Part shown: in pieces, positions 1 to 12,314 of the stretch | How the letters are laid out: every line of letters starts with the position of its first letter | Position numbering within the stretch: the first letter of the stretch is position 1 | Origin: Lineus longissimus | Lineage: Eukaryota > Nemertea > Pilidiophora > Heteronemertea > Lineidae | NCBI RefSeq assembly: GCF_910592395.1 | Contig: NC_088323.1 | Span: 9,798,001-9,862,000, forward strand | Length of the DNA stretch: 64,000 nucleotides | Direction of reading: 5' to 3' | Notes under the pieces: generated by a model | Told to the model about the DNA's origin: nothing | The model's database searches: none | What the model saw: only the letters and a program-made list of their open reading frames with translations | Made by a program: the position numbers and the translations under genes

Positions 1-2531
1 ACTAAACAACTGTTTTTCAATTTCATCCTGATCAACGCCTCCAATAGCGGAGCTCTGATGCAGCTCTGATGTTTCCAACATCAAATCGGCCGGTTTCCCC
101 AGCAGAGCCCTTGTAGCAGGGAAGAGGCTAACTGTGCTTTGAAATTGGATCTGACACTTTGGGTCAATGTTGAGATACCAATACGAACCCTCCCTGGTGT
201 TGCTAAAATTCCGTCGAAACCCGTGCCGGTTTACAATTCAATAAATTATACCTTCTTTTCAGTATCTAGAATGTGTGATATCGTTAGGCAATTTGCACAA
301 CGACTTTCAGTGGACGTTTTTGTCATCAGCTATTTTAAAAATTCATTTACTTTTGGCGAAATGTTGACCAAACGTAGCGGGATATGCATAATTATTTTGT
401 TTACATGGTAAATTAATTGTGTACTTTTAACCTTTGATAAATTGTGAATTACATGTTCACTCGATAAAACGACCTTGGTCTCAGTTGTTATGTCCGGCAT
501 TACACTAGTGTCCAATGCCAAATCGTCGGAGCCAATCAGATTGTTGGGTTAGGGGTTAGGGTTAGGTTTAGGGTAAGGGTTAGGGTTAGACATTAGTGTA
601 TATCATACATGCAATACCCGTCCGACGGACCTCTTAGGCCGACGAATGTTTAGTTATGATATTTTCCCTAAAGGTCACCCCTAGTTGCCGAGAAGCAATA
701 TTGTTCAAGGCAGGTCGTCCAACTTATTACCGAGCAGCCTGCCCTGGATAGTGCTGCTGTGGGAGAATGGCTGCATCACAAGAAAAACAGCACAGATGCA
801 CCCTCACTGGTGAATATACTAAAATAACCATTCCATCTGGCAACAACAACAATGTGACTTTGTATAACCAACTAAATTTCGAGTAAAAAAACAGCGGATT
901 ACTCCGTGGTGTACGCACAAAATCACTCTATGTTTTACAGATTCTTTGCTATTCAGATACAAACCGGCGGTGCATTTTCCACGGCTTCTCTGATACCAAC
1001 TATTAGGGCATAATCATTAGCGTGTAGAAACGATTTCAATTGCATAATTCAGAACACATGCATTGCCCGTAATAATTTTTTGCTGGTGAAGCGGTTGACA
1101 TTAATGTATTTTGTGTACCGTTTAATAACCTCTTCACGCAACCTCTATGAACTAGAAAAATCAAGACCAAACTTGACATTACTCAACCTTGTTGATATAC
1201 TCATTATTTGATGTTGGTATTATCAGTATTCACCTCGAATACAAAACCCTGACGAAAGCATCACGGTGGCTGTTTCAATTACTGTACACACCTTGTATAG
1301 TTAATGTTCAGATTAGCGATACAGTTAAGACAAGTCTTAATGAAATCTTAGAGAAACCTAACTTTTTGATTTTTTTAATGCTGTTTAAACATTCTGTTGA
1401 AGTGTTTTTGTGTCTTTAAATAAAGTTGCAGCGGGGTGAGTGCGATTCAGCAAAGAGCCTTCGAAAATCAAGTTTAAAAGCGGATTTCGCACGACTAGCG
1501 ATTCAGCCTATTATTTACTTTTTTCCCGGGGCGGTAAAATGTAACTTGTCATTTCCTGCTTAAAGGTTCCGCGTAGATCAGTAGTTACTCTACGATGAAC
1601 ATGTTGACGATATAGAGCCAACAGTAGGCTCCCTCTCAGAAACTCACATATGATCTGATGAAGCATCAATTGCTTCGATAATGATTTGGCGCGGGTAGGG
1701 CATTGCGTTGCTCTGCGAAATTCGCATTTAATACCGAGTGACGCTCTGATTGGGCTCTTCTTTTGTCCCGGCACAATTCGTCTGAAGAGTATAGATATCA
1801 CCTGGGGTTTGAAATATCCTAGGGCAGAGCATATTGAAACAACTGGTGGCATGATGACTCTATTACCATGATTACTGTATGGTTGGTTCTGGGACACCCA
1901 TATCCTTAAACACATCCAAGATTGTAACTGAATGAAATCCTTTGTCCTAGTGACATTCTATCCAAATACATTAACTATATTATTAGCTCGACTGAACTAT
2001 TGTGAACGAGCTAAACAACTACATGTAGATGTAGCTGATGCTAGTAATTTCGTTTTAGCCATATGGTGTATTTGTGAATGTAAAGAAAATGTCTCATGCA
2101 AGTATTTCTCTAAAGAAAATCTATAGAGAAACCCCTCGACCTTTCTTTAGGAAAACCAGTGTAAATACAATCGTCATTAAACAAAATTCTATTAAGATTT
2201 CATAATTTCTAAATTGAATGATAATAAGTACTATCTATAGTTGTTTTTGATATATGATTTAAAACGTTATCTAAGTTATATAGAATCTATCTGTTTACAT
2301 GAGTTAGTGTAAACTCTATACAGATTCAATACACGTATAGATGCCATATAACCACCAGGCCATTTTCATGAAAAGCCTTGCTACGGAAAGTTTTGTCTGG
2401 GATATTTGCGATGACACCGTCAATATCTCGAGAAAGCAGGTCGTCCAATTAAGAATTACATTGGATGAGTTCGTATACCGTGTAAATACAATTTAATATG
2501 TCGAATAGGGACTCTTGCACATCCTGACAAA
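1..2531. other. No gene recognised; non-coding, AT-rich
   Basis: Apart from the telomere-like tract at 546-589, I see no supported gene. Open frames of 60-134 codons occur on both strands, but they show no domain motif, no consistent splice sites and no low-complexity pattern pointing to a known element. Confidence 0.5.
546..589 (+). repeat. Interstitial telomere-like repeat, degenerate (TTAGGG)n
   Basis: About seven units of TTAGGG or close variants (TTAGGGG, TTAGGTT, TAGGGTAAGGG) follow one another here with unique sequence on both sides, so this is an internal tract and not a chromosome end. The G-rich strand is the + strand. Such tracts are usually left by break repair or old fusions. 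Confidence 0.8.
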
Positions 2532-2816
2532 ATGGACATTGCTTTAGCAAGTGTATTGTTTTCCTCATTCCATTTCATGACAATGCATAGTGGAACTGAT
2601 AATAATTTAACTTTGGCAATCTTACGAGTTCAGTCAATTCTTTTTTGTAGCATGGCATGCTCGAATATTAAGAGGTGCGCTGCTTTTTTCACCACCTACC
2701 AAAACGGCCATGAAGGCCATGATCAAGTCAGAACTTGTTATCTTCACAAGGATGTTGCTACCAACGGCTGGAATTGCCGGGATTGGAAAACAGGACATCG
2801 GATTTGGAAAAAGCAG
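2532..2816 (+). CDS. PAN/apple-like cysteine-rich exon (partial gene)
   Basis: The frame opens with ATG at 2532 and runs to a good splice donor (CAG|GTATCC, GT at 2817-2818), beyond which only a short non-conserved tail continues. The peptide has a hydrophobic start and then the cysteine pattern CSMACSNIKRCAAFF, followed after a loop by RTCYLH. That C-x3-C-x5-C-x-F-F...C-x-L order resembles PAN/apple modules, which bind proteins or sugars in extracellular proteins. The ATG may be internal to the exon, because the first 35 residues do not look like a clean signal peptide. No partner exon was found nearby; the fragment at 25825-26142 is a possible relative. It could be one exon of a host secreted-protein gene or a gene relic. 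Confidence 0.4.
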
Positions 2817-2818
2817 GT

Positions 2819-4579
2819 ATCCAATATTTTAGTTTTTATATTGGCAACCTATTTTGCAACATAGACCTTATTCGATGCTGTTGTGTGCGCCCTGGTTAGA
2901 CGCCGGTTCGGCGGTGCTCTCCATCGTCGTTCAGGTTTTCTTTCTTTCTCTGTGCTGTTGCCTGGATGACAGACAGGCCTGTATTGCCTTCTTTGATTTC
3001 AGAATTTCGTTAGTCCTAGACTGGTTGCCGTCCAGGGCATTAACTTGTTCCGGGGACATTCGCTTTTATACAGGACCTTTTAAACTTCTTCATAGGGTAA
3101 GCATTGGGCTGGTAGGCCACATTCTCGTGTGTGGTCTTGGTATTTTTAGTGCCCCGAAGCAGAACTCACCTGAACCATGTTAACAAAAGAACAGCTGTAT
3201 TTCGGAGAGCAGTTACCATTGAATTACCCCCCCCCCCCCAACTACTAGCCAATCAGGGGAGGCAAGAGGTGTTGGCACTGGTGGCGTCCTTGATACAATT
3301 GCATTATTGTGGCACATGAGCAAGAATTCAAGGGGTTAGATTTGGGCCACTGCTAGGATCAGGGTTTTACCCCACCAACATGTTGCCGAATGGTAATTGC
3401 ATGAACATTTGTTTGGAAAGGGATTTTGCAGGCCAAGAGACTGTGGAAGGCAATAGAGGAACACCAACCTCATGATCAGAGAATCTAAGGAACCTAGAAT
3501 CCTCTTCGTATCTGGGAGCATAAAAAGCCCGCTAGCGTACTTTGATTATTCTTTAGGAAAAACCAGAAGATCTGCAAAACCAATGCTACCCCATAAAAAC
3601 ATCCATTTCTCCAAAATGTGTCTTTGGGTCCCACCACGGCCGATTTGAAATTCGTTCAAAAGGTTTATTGAAATCTTTCTTTAAAAATTATCGAAACGCC
3701 TGCCCGGTTTTTGCTCGATTAATTCGGGATTATGTCAATTTTTAGTGTCTTTTGGATATTACTACTGAAGTTTCAAAAATCAATGCAACATACTGTCGGG
3801 GGGGGGGACCCCGAGCACCCCTAAAATTTAAGTTTGATTGAAAAACAGTGTGAATATTCATATGATTCTCTCTCTGAGCTCAGAACAGCCGAATCCCTTC
3901 ACTCTTGCGTTTTTCTCTTTTGGCGACCATTTTTTGCTTCAACTGATATGAGATGGGTTATTGTTTACATTGGATCCCGTACACGTTAACTGTAGTATCA
4001 CCGGCTTTTCTGCTGCGTGCTTAAAATTGAGACAGCTTGTATAAATGACTGGCTCTAGCGCCAATCATTTTATAATTTTATTCGGCGATCGTGTTTCTGA
4101 GTAGTACATTTGCGATGCCTTTATGATGAAAAAGTTGTCTTGCAAATCGTAGACTGCAACTTGGATTACCATTTCAAGGTATCCATCATTTGCACTGAGC
4201 CAAGTTATAATCAAAAACATTACTGTAAAAATGCCGATGGAATAACGCTATGAAAAGGTTAATTTATAAACTGGATATTACTAGATATAACTGTAACCTC
4301 GAAGATGGAGTGGAAGTTTAAACGGGCTATGGCTCCAACTAAGTGGGTTAACGCGCAGTTTTTTTCGTAGATTCTGTTTTAATGACATGCCAGTGGGGAT
4401 GGGATACCGAGGGGAGCACAACTTGTCTAATATACAGGATATCCCAAATAGGCATTATACTTTAATAATGGGTTGATAAAATCAGGATGCAGTAAGATCC
4501 CGCAGCCTTCCATTTCCCACATGTGATATACTAACTTTAGAACTTGAACATATTCATCCTTTAAAACCCGAACACTTAT
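2819..4579. other. No gene recognised; homopolymer runs
   Basis: The stretch contains a poly-C run near 3228-3238 and a poly-G run near 3798-3808. No coding motif is seen on either strand. Confidence 0.45.
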
Positions 4580-4953
4580 GGCTGGCGCGAGTGGACAGAA
4601 TTCAGAATAATGCCACGGCATAAATAGGAATTGTGGTGCACCATATAAATCAACCAATCAAAACCTCGGATCTCGTGAATTTTGCCGCAGCATAAATAGG
4701 AATTGTGGACGGAAGTGTCATCCATATGGAGGACAGAAGTGCGATTTATGCCGCACCATAAATAAAACGATTGCCAATTTCCGATTGGTCTAATTATGCC
4801 ACACCACAATTCAGATTTATGTCGTGGCATAATTCTGAATTCTGCCGTGGCATAATTCACGAGATCAAAGGTTTTGATTGGTTGATTTATGGTGTACCAC
4901 AATTCCTATTTATGCCGTGACATTATTCTGAATTCTATCCACTCGCGCCAGCC
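4580..4953. mobile_element. Fold-back MITE with terminal inverted repeats of about 110 bp
   Basis: The left end begins GGCTGGCGCGAGTGGACAG and the right end is its near reverse complement, with the arms matching over roughly 110 bp (4580-4690 against 4850-4953). Shared inner blocks include the CATAAATAGGAATTGTGG motif, which also recurs inside. The heptamer GAACACT lies 3 bp outside the left end and 2 bp outside the right end and may be the target duplication. No coding capacity is present, so it would depend on a transposase in trans. Confidence 0.8.
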
Positions 4954-4988
4954 TTGAACACTACATTCAAATATGCCATATCTTAACT

Positions 4989-6111
4989 TTCAACCGAAAC
5001 GCCGAACAAGCAGAGGGGCAACTATCGGTCGTACCGCGATGTAAGGATCTATGGTCAATTCCCAGCGTGGGCGTCATCGGTCTTTTACCACACGAAGTTA
5101 AGGGTAATTGTCACGGTGGCTCTTTTTCATTACTCCTTGACCCCACATCGTAATGTCTACGTCTTTAGCCAAGATAATATAAGCGGAGATTTTAGAATGA
5201 TATGTAATTTTCATTTTAACGGGCTCACCTACATTGCTGGCGAATTTGGCAATGATGTAATAGGTGTTAGCACTCATCGTGGACGGAAGTCTTCCTATGA
5301 AAAATTTCGAGCATTTCAATTCGATTTGAATGGAAAAGGTAATTGCCGAGAGTTGATTCTACCGTACGATGAACTTGAGAAAAGCCTCGGTCCAAAAAAT
5401 TCGAGGTTCCAATATTTCAGAATGGTTTCATGCGGTGAGAATGTTTTCTTGGAGTTGACCTTTCGATGCAAATTTCTAAAGCACAAGAACAGGGGAAAAA
5501 CCCTATCTATATCGTGGTTAGATTGGTATAAAATAGTAAACGTAGGGTTCGTTCTTAAACTTCAGTATGTTAAAAGCCTAAAAGGGATGCGCTACTCTCT
5601 TATGTCTGAAGCTGACAGGGTTAAATCATTTAATATAGATAACATCATGTTAGAAGATATAACATGTGATTTGAATGGTTTTGTCTATAAATCATCAGAC
5701 AGAACACACTCCATCACCATCATAGAAAAACCGTTCGAGCATAATACAACCACGTCGATTATCTTTCGAAATGATTTGTTCAGAAAAATAGGAGACTCCG
5801 CAATTGTGTCTTTGCTCGGATCATATAACGTCGTCGCTGAGGTTCATCGGTCGAAATTGGTAAGCAACGCCCTTTATGACCCAAGGGATAGCTACAAGTT
5901 TGAATCTAAACATGCTATATTTCTTTTTATGTTAAATTTGGGGGCATGCATTGAACAATCTGATGTGGATGCTTGGCTTACCTTATTGATGACCTTAGAT
6001 GCCAAGTTTGTCTCACATCATATGCTTATTCTTGGTGCGAATGAACGAATAATCGCCTGGCCAAAATTTGGTGATAGCAAACAGTTGACCGCAAAAGTAT
6101 TTATGGTGTGA
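4989..6111 (+). CDS. Unrecognised protein, long open frame (331 residues from the likeliest start)
   Basis: This is the longest frame in the first 14 kb that I cannot assign. The frame is open from just after a TAA at 4986-4988 to the TGA at about 6109-6111. No ATG start is convincing: 5116 is a GTG, so the true 5' end may be a splice acceptor. The product is basic and rich in Phe, Ile, Asn and Lys, with no transmembrane segment, zinc motif or catalytic signature that I recognise. The middle alternates hydrophobic strands with charged loops, suggesting a beta-rich fold. It lies just downstream of a MITE and has no neighbour that suggests its role. It could be a single-exon host gene, a captured viral-type gene or part of a large transposon. 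Confidence 0.4.
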
Positions 6112-8317
6112 GGAAAAGACACGTATTCTGCGTGAACAAATTAAAAACCCCATTTGCTGATTAAGAGAAACCTGCAGCAAAGCACTTGAAATTAAAAATA
6201 ACAGGGAGTTTGAACGGAAGACAGAAATTCGCATACCATCTCCCACACAACGTTTAATGCAAACAATATTGTTTTGTATGTCAACATGTTTATCATATTT
6301 CCAAAAAGTTATTTTTAATGCTGTTATTTATGAGGGTGACTAAATGGATCAGTTGAATAATTAGATTGTTTGTATCCAATTTTTTTAAATTTTATATAAA
6401 GATGCTTGGGAGAATTCATTGGGCAGGGAACATCCTAGCACATCATAATTGTATCGCATCAAAATAGCTTTATAACAGGCAAATGTCAGCTTATCTTAGT
6501 CAATGCAAGTAACTCGTTTAGTGACCACACGCAGGTGTACATGTATCTGGGTTTAAATGTGCATGTATTGTATCATACAACCTTATTCAGACCATTAACC
6601 AAGGCCCTGGCTGGCTTCAAACATTCCGTGGTATACTATATGTTGCAGAACATTTCGTTCAAATCACTGGTTATGTTATTTCGTCTCTATAATGACGGGA
6701 ACAACATGTTTAAGAAGGTGAGAATACAGATATTGCACAACTCCGAGGGGATCTACAAGTTTTCAGACCGTTATCATTTCTCATTATGGTAATACTGCGA
6801 AACTTCCCCAAAGTATAATCTGGTTTAAATCTATACATCCAATCTAAGACTAGACATCGAAGCATTCCACTTTTCAATGGTACATAAGATGGCGTTGAAG
6901 AAATTCATTGATATCTTGAATCATAATATGACTTTTCATACTCCACAATAACCGGTTCGTTTGGAAGACGTTCTTTTAAAGTGGGCGACCGTCTTTCAAA
7001 TGAAATTCTGCCCTCACCCTGGTAAGTAAAAGAGAATTGGTGGAAAGAGTTCGACCACTGGACTTTTATTGCCTACAGCTCTATACATGATGTTCGGAAT
7101 TGAAATTGAAAGAATGCGTTATTCGGAGGTTTCAGCTTGCATCCTCTTCCTTGTCACGGTCAGAGATCTAAAAAATAGGTAAAGAACTTGAACGATGAAC
7201 GACAACGGTAACGACAATGACGTCATCCTCCAAATTGTCTCCCCTTTCAATGATGAATAAATGTCATTCAAGTCAGAAGGTCATTACAGGCCTATAATGC
7301 ACTTTCTGTGAGCGCAGTGCCGACCTTTATTATGGTTATGAATTGTGCTTTCACACACATTGCTGATGTAATCCATAGAGTCACTATCTTATTAATCGTA
7401 GCCCAGGTGAAACCCTGTCGCCCCGGACCGATTGATCATTCACTTCTGTACAGTCACTCAAGTGGAACATGCCGCCGAAGTCTCGTTTCTCTAAAGAGCA
7501 GGATGTGCTGTTGCTGAGAGAAGTTGTCGCTGTGAAAGCAGCAGTGGATCCATGTTGGTGTTGTGACTACAAAAATTGGATCTAAAAGTGACATGCACAT
7601 CTACACGTCTAGAGGAGTAGAGTTGATAAGGTAATTCATTGAATAGCCGTGTACAACAGGCCCTGGAAGGCCAAGAAATGTTCTTGCAGGATTCGATTGT
7701 CATAACAGGTCACATTAAAACATTATATCAGTCAGTTAAAAGGCCTAGTTCTGGTATTTCCTGACTTGGCGCAGTGTCAGCCAAATGAACATTTTACGTT
7801 TACTGGGAATTCAATGTATGCTTCTTAACCCAACTAACGTTATTTCTTCACGATAAAACTGATGTCATTGTCGTCGTTTATCGTTCGAGTTCTTAACCTC
7901 CTTAATGTATCAATGTGAACAGTTGGATCCCACAAGTCACTGTCTTGTGACTTGGTGAAAGTAGAATTCCCAGGACTACAGTCAGTTACCTAAATGAAAA
8001 GATCCTCAGACGGCTTAGTGGAGTTAGCCTTTACAATACTCGAGGTATAACTTGAAATGTACTTTTCGAGGTATAGGCAAAATAAGGTCATTTTAGCGGC
8101 CAATTTAATTTAATCTATTTAAATAACTTTATCATAAAAAACATATATAAATTGATAATAAAACAGGTCGCTAGGACCTCTTGCATTATGTCAATAAGAT
8201 AACGTTAGTTCAGAATAAAACACAATATATACATGATGATGAAGACACGAAACATCGTAAAATAGTATATAATTTTCAGATCAATAAAGTTTCACAGTCA
8301 GTTCTTAAAATTAACTT
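6112..8317. other. No gene recognised
   Basis: Only short frames without motifs. AT-rich sequence near 8100-8160 has no repeat structure that I can define. Confidence 0.45.
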
Positions 8318-8795
8318 GGCTCATGTGCGGCAGTTTTGGCATCTACAGATTGAAATTAGGATACATGGCCGATAGGGGTCTATAGTGTTCACTTTATCGA
8401 AGTAAAATGCATCAAGTTTTTGGCGAATGCTCTTCCCCTCGACCCCAAGAAGGAGAGAATGCCTGATATCGAGTGGAAGTGCATTCCAGATTTTTCCAAC
8501 CCTGACGAAGAAGCTTGACGCAAAAGCCTCTGTTTTAAAACGTTGACACGTGAGGATAAGATCATCACCCCTACGCGTAGTAAAAGTTACGTCTGGGGCA
8601 TGAGTTTGAGATAAAATAGTATTTCCAAGCAAACAATACCACAAAAATGCAACATCGGCTATCCCTCGTCGAATGGAAAGTGGGAGTAAACCAAGCAGTA
8701 CAAGCCTAACCTGATAGGGGTGATCACCACCTTATATTTGTTTTGTTACTCTTCGTTGTTCACCCTCAATAGAAAGTAAATTTCTAATTGAAATA
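8318..8795 (-). pseudogene. Non-LTR retrotransposon ORF2, C-terminal end of reverse transcriptase
   Basis: Read on the minus strand, the frame carries the hallmarks that end many CR1/Jockey-type ORF2 proteins. In order these are IEGEQRRVTKQI, then LLPLSIRRGIADVAF (the L..L..RR...D block), then VGKIWNALPLDIR (the WN-LP-IR block), and a final K..L...F tail. There is an in-frame TAA after EQRRVTKQI, so the copy is broken. The catalytic RT core is absent, so this is the 3' end only. 5' truncation is the normal state of target-primed insertions. No poly-A or microsatellite tail could be fixed with certainty. Confidence 0.7.
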
Positions 8796-8870
8796 GTAGA
8801 CCCAGAAGTATTAAGGTAGCAGGAAGGGGTGGGCGTTTGTGTTTTTCCGAGCGTGAGGGGGTATAGGGGT

Positions 8871-8937
8871 GTCTGTTGACTGTGCTTTAAGGGAGCATAG
8901 GCACGTGCCAGTCTCCCTTAAAGCACAGTCAACAGAC
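8871..8937. repeat. Perfect 25-bp inverted repeat (hairpin, 17-nt loop)
   Basis: Arms 8871-8895 and 8913-8937 are perfect reverse complements, beginning GTCTGTTGACTGTGC and ending at GGGAG. The loop is 8896-8912 and contains a GGCACGTGCC palindrome. The RNA would fold into a pre-miRNA-sized hairpin; a tiny fold-back repeat is equally possible. Confidence 0.8.
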
Positions 8938-9763
8938 AACCATGCCGTCCCGAGCTTTGCGCGATATGGACCATTCTGGGAAAACCCAATGAGGAAGGTA
9001 TGCTCATCAGCATAATCTATTATTAGCCCCTGCTCGAGGTAATCTTGCACAGTGTTGGTTCTGCCCAAATACATCGTGCTGGAAAACGTCTCGTACAAAG
9101 AAAGTATGGCATGCACCAGACTAACAAGTAAAGCACTTCTGGCTGCGCGAGACTACTGTGATAAAAATGACCATTGCAGAGACTCTGTGTAGGCATATAT
9201 TTTTTACAATTAAAAATGTTCTCAAAAGACTATACCGACTTCGTCACCGGTCCTCGTCACCGGCTCAGCACTCGATGATTTTTTACGGCCTAGCACGAGC
9301 TTCATCTCGTGCTGCGGTCTCGAGCTTCATCTCGTGCTGATCCGACGACTCGGACCGTTCACTCAGTCGGTTTTCTTATTTTATCGCAAGCGCCATCAGC
9401 GGGACGTCGGAAAAATTGATATTAGCACCATGACGTCAAGGGGTAGATCCTAGCTCCAGGAAACGCCTTACGGTCACGTACCTGTAATAAAGTTTTAAGC
9501 CGTTTTCCCTTTAAAACGGTACTTTCTACATGCTCATATTTTTTTCCGAGACGTAATCCGGGAGGAACGCTTTCAAAGCTAAATGGACCTAACCTAGCCT
9601 GTCAAACCATGAAATTTTCGTTGTACGTTATGCATGATAATTTCAGGGTTGGGGGGGGGGGGGTCTGAAGTTAGGGGGGTGGTTTTTGACGGTTTTTAAC
9701 CCGCGAGTCAGCTTTTTCACCACGACGAGTTGAATGGAGCCTCAATACCACATTATTAGATTC

Positions 9764-9882
9764 ATGCACTTGATTGGGAACAACGTTTACCATGTTTACA
9801 TAACGTAGTGTTGGCCGTCGTCACATCACCATACGTGACGAGACGCGACGTCTTCGTAAACGTTGTTCCCAGTCAAGTGCAT
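9764..9882. repeat. Inverted repeat, 27-bp arms
   Basis: Arm ATGCACTTGATTGGGAACAA... at 9764-9790 pairs with 9856-9882 at 26 of 27 positions, around a 65-nt loop rich in CG dinucleotides. It ends 10 bp before the next MITE. It may be a small MITE of its own. Confidence 0.75.
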
Positions 9883-9892
9883 GGATAGTAAG

Positions 9893-10277
9893 CCAATGAG
9901 GAACCGGCGTTAAGATAAATGCCAGTGGCGGCGCCACAATCGATCGTACCTTCTGACGCCATGACGTCAATTTCTGGACTGTTGACGTCGCATGAGGTCA
10001 ATCACGGGAAACCATTGCGTACATTTTTGCACAGGATTTCAACAACAGAAAACGTGCCCAATAACTGGCATCGCGCATATGTTCCGCAAAATTATCTTAA
10101 GAAACTGATAGCTCAATAGATTTAAAACAGGAAGATGCAAACGTCGCCGAAATCGGTCGAAAATAAGCGATCGTTTTCGGGCTCAGAAATAACATGATAA
10201 TGCATTGGAAATGGAGAGTTTTGGTATGATCGATTGCAGCGCCACGCGGCGGATAAATCGCGCCGGTTCCTCATTGG
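9893..10277. mobile_element. 385-bp MITE with long imperfect TIRs
   Basis: The left end CCAATGAGGAACCGGCG (9893-9909) is exactly matched in reverse complement at 10261-10277. The arms continue inward: an ATCGATCGTACC block near 9937 pairs with GGTATGATCGAT near 10224. No coding capacity. No target duplication is clear. TGACGTCA, a CRE palindrome, lies inside near 9962. Confidence 0.7.
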
Positions 10278-10457
10278 ACTGAAACTTCATCATTTTCTTC
10301 ATTTTAAACACACCTTATTCTCAATTTTACAAAAATTATATCTTAAATGGAAAATACCATTCAACTGGTATGGTGAGACCACGCATTGATCTCAAACTGA
10401 ACCATTTTCGCGTTCAACCGCGTGTTGATTGGTTTAATCCGTGACCTTACTTAAGGA

Positions 10458-10542
10458 ATTGAACCCGAGGCGGAGGACCTTGGTTGCGTTACCCTCGAGT
10501 GTCTTGGTAACTCAACCAAGGTCCGAAGCCGAGGGTTCAATT
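10458..10542. repeat. Imperfect hairpin, 29-bp arms
   Basis: ATTGAACCCGAGGCGGAGG... pairs with the reverse complement of ...CCGAAGCCGAGGGTTCAAT with about seven mismatches, and the inner ACCTTGGTTG/CAACCAAGGT block is perfect. It looks like a small fold-back repeat. Confidence 0.65.
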
Positions 10543-10834
10543 TCTATTCTAAAATACCTCAAACTTAAAAAGATAGGCCACGAAAATAACTTGAATATGT
10601 GTGAATTTGGCAAATTCCATCCATCGCCGGCCTGGAGCGCCGGTAGCGCCGTTGTTTACATTATGTTACGGCAACGTTACAGAAAATGAGACATGTACAT
10701 TTTGTACAGCGCGCATAGGAAGTCCGCATCGGCTCGCTCAAGTGATGCTAAAATCCGCGCAAATGGGCTATTTGGAGCGTTTTTCTCGGCAAATATGTGT
10801 AGTGCTCATTAAAAAACTTGGCCATGGCGATTTA

Positions 10835-10880
10835 GCGGATTCTGCGGATTCTGCGGATTCTGCAGATTCTGCGGAATCTG
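10835..10880 (+). repeat. 9-bp microsatellite (GCGGATTCT)n
   Basis: Five units of GCGGATTCT follow one another, the fourth with GCAG and the last with GAATCT. Read in frame, it produces a false repetitive peptide (ADS)n. Confidence 0.9.
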
Positions 10881-11110
10881 GTCTGCAGCGGATTTTCTAT
10901 GTTATGGGTATCCGGTCGTTTCGCTCCCTGACGTTTTCGCCCCCAGCTTTTTTGCCCCCAAAACTTAGCCTAATACCATTAGGCCCCACGTGGTGGCGCT
11001 TAAGGTGGCCGCTGCCGTGACGTAATTTAATCAAGCTAAATCAAGAGAGTGTCTGAGAGTCACTCTACCCAAAAATTAATCGTTTCGCTTCCTGGGACTT
11101 GGGGTGGTTT

Positions 11111-11779
11111 AAGTTAAGCGCACACGGGCGACAAAATGACAAAAAAACCGGAAAACATTTGTTTTCAAATATTTTTTCACAATTTGTTGCCCGTCTGCGG
11201 GCGACAAAAACAAATGTTTTTCGAAAACATTTGTTTTTGAAACAGTTTTCGAATATTAAACATGCAATATATTCGTCAAAACGTCGCCCGTTTGCGGGTG
11301 ACTGCAATGAAACGTAAAAAGTTTTTTGCGTCATCATCGTCATTAGCCAATCACGATGAAGTTCAGCGTCATGTGATACCAACCAAGCCAGGTCAAAATG
11401 GCAGCGCCAATTTTAAACGAAATAGAGTTGATTGTGGATGAAGAATCGGAATTGCATGAATTAATATGGACGACTGAGCTCGAGGGCAGGTTGGCGACGG
11501 CGGTTATGAAGAACGAGCAGAAATGCTAAAATTGGGAGGCGGTTGTTATGCATGGCGGCCGCCATCTTGGAATACGCGGGTGTGACCGGGGGTGTGACGT
11601 ATGGCGCAACCATGGTTACCCCTTGTTTTTGACGTGACCTGTGACATGACCGTGTCATTTTGTCTCCCGTGTGCGTGTGATTGAAACAAACACGACAAAG
11701 ACGCAAAACATTTCGAAAACAACTGAAAACAAATGTTTTCAGTTTCGCTGTCATTTTGTTGCCCGTGTGCGCTCAGCTT
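11111..11779. mobile_element. 669-bp MITE with about 30-bp TIRs
   Basis: The left end AAGTTAAGCGCACACGGGCG and the right end, read in reverse complement as AAGCTGAGCGCACACGGGCA, share the following ACAAAATGACA. The motif CGGGCGACAAAA and its variants recur inside (about 11200, 11285, 11755) as subterminal repeats, together with AAAACATTTGTTTTC palindromes. The form suggests a non-autonomous hAT-like element, but no exact 8-bp target duplication could be set. Nothing inside codes for a transposase. Confidence 0.7.
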
Positions 11780-11972
11780 TAGATGTCAACAAATCGACAA
11801 TTGGATGGGGAGTCCCGGTTTTTAATGACGTCCGTCATCACCTCACGTCTTCTGTTGTACTTGTATATAAACATATATTTCCTGTCTGTACATTAGACTT
11901 TGAAAAAGGAATCAAAATATCCGAAACATCGTCTATTTCATACAACGTTGTAGTGTTGTTTTTTATATCAAT

Positions 11973-12038
11973 ACTGACCGGGAATCAACCCCGGGACCTC
12001 AGAGGCAAAAGGCGCTGATGTTACCATTGCACCACTCC
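11973..12038 (-). repeat. tRNA-like SINE head
   Basis: On the minus strand the sequence begins GGAGTGGTGCAATGGTAACA, which fits the pol III A box (TGGTGCAATGG). It ends in GGGGTTGATTCCCGG, close to a B box but lacking one base. The anticodon arm does not fold well, so this is not a functional tRNA. It more likely marks a tRNA-derived SINE whose body continues to the left. Confidence 0.5.
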
Positions 12039-12314
12039 GACAGCAGTTGTTTTTCCAGCAGAACCGGGAATGTTTGAATTACATACTGCTGTAACATTAA
12101 AATGACTAGTTTGATTTTCGTGCAGTTTTCACACTTCTGCTTCTTACGTTATGCCCTATTATTTATACCCAAAGTTGAAATTTTAATAAAAGTGCAGGTC
12201 ACCTAATAACTTGGCAGGCGGGTTGAAATACACTGAAATAAATCTCGAACTACTGACAGATTACAACATTTTACTTAATATTGAAAAGGCAATAGAGGAG
12301 GCATTTCTGGCATA

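Noticed and set aside
1511-1915. 134-codon minus frame
   Set aside because: No motif, no splice support, and ordinary length for chance in this sequence.
11973-12038. Functional tRNA gene
   Set aside because: B box lacks a base and the anticodon arm does not pair; kept only as a tRNA-like SINE head.
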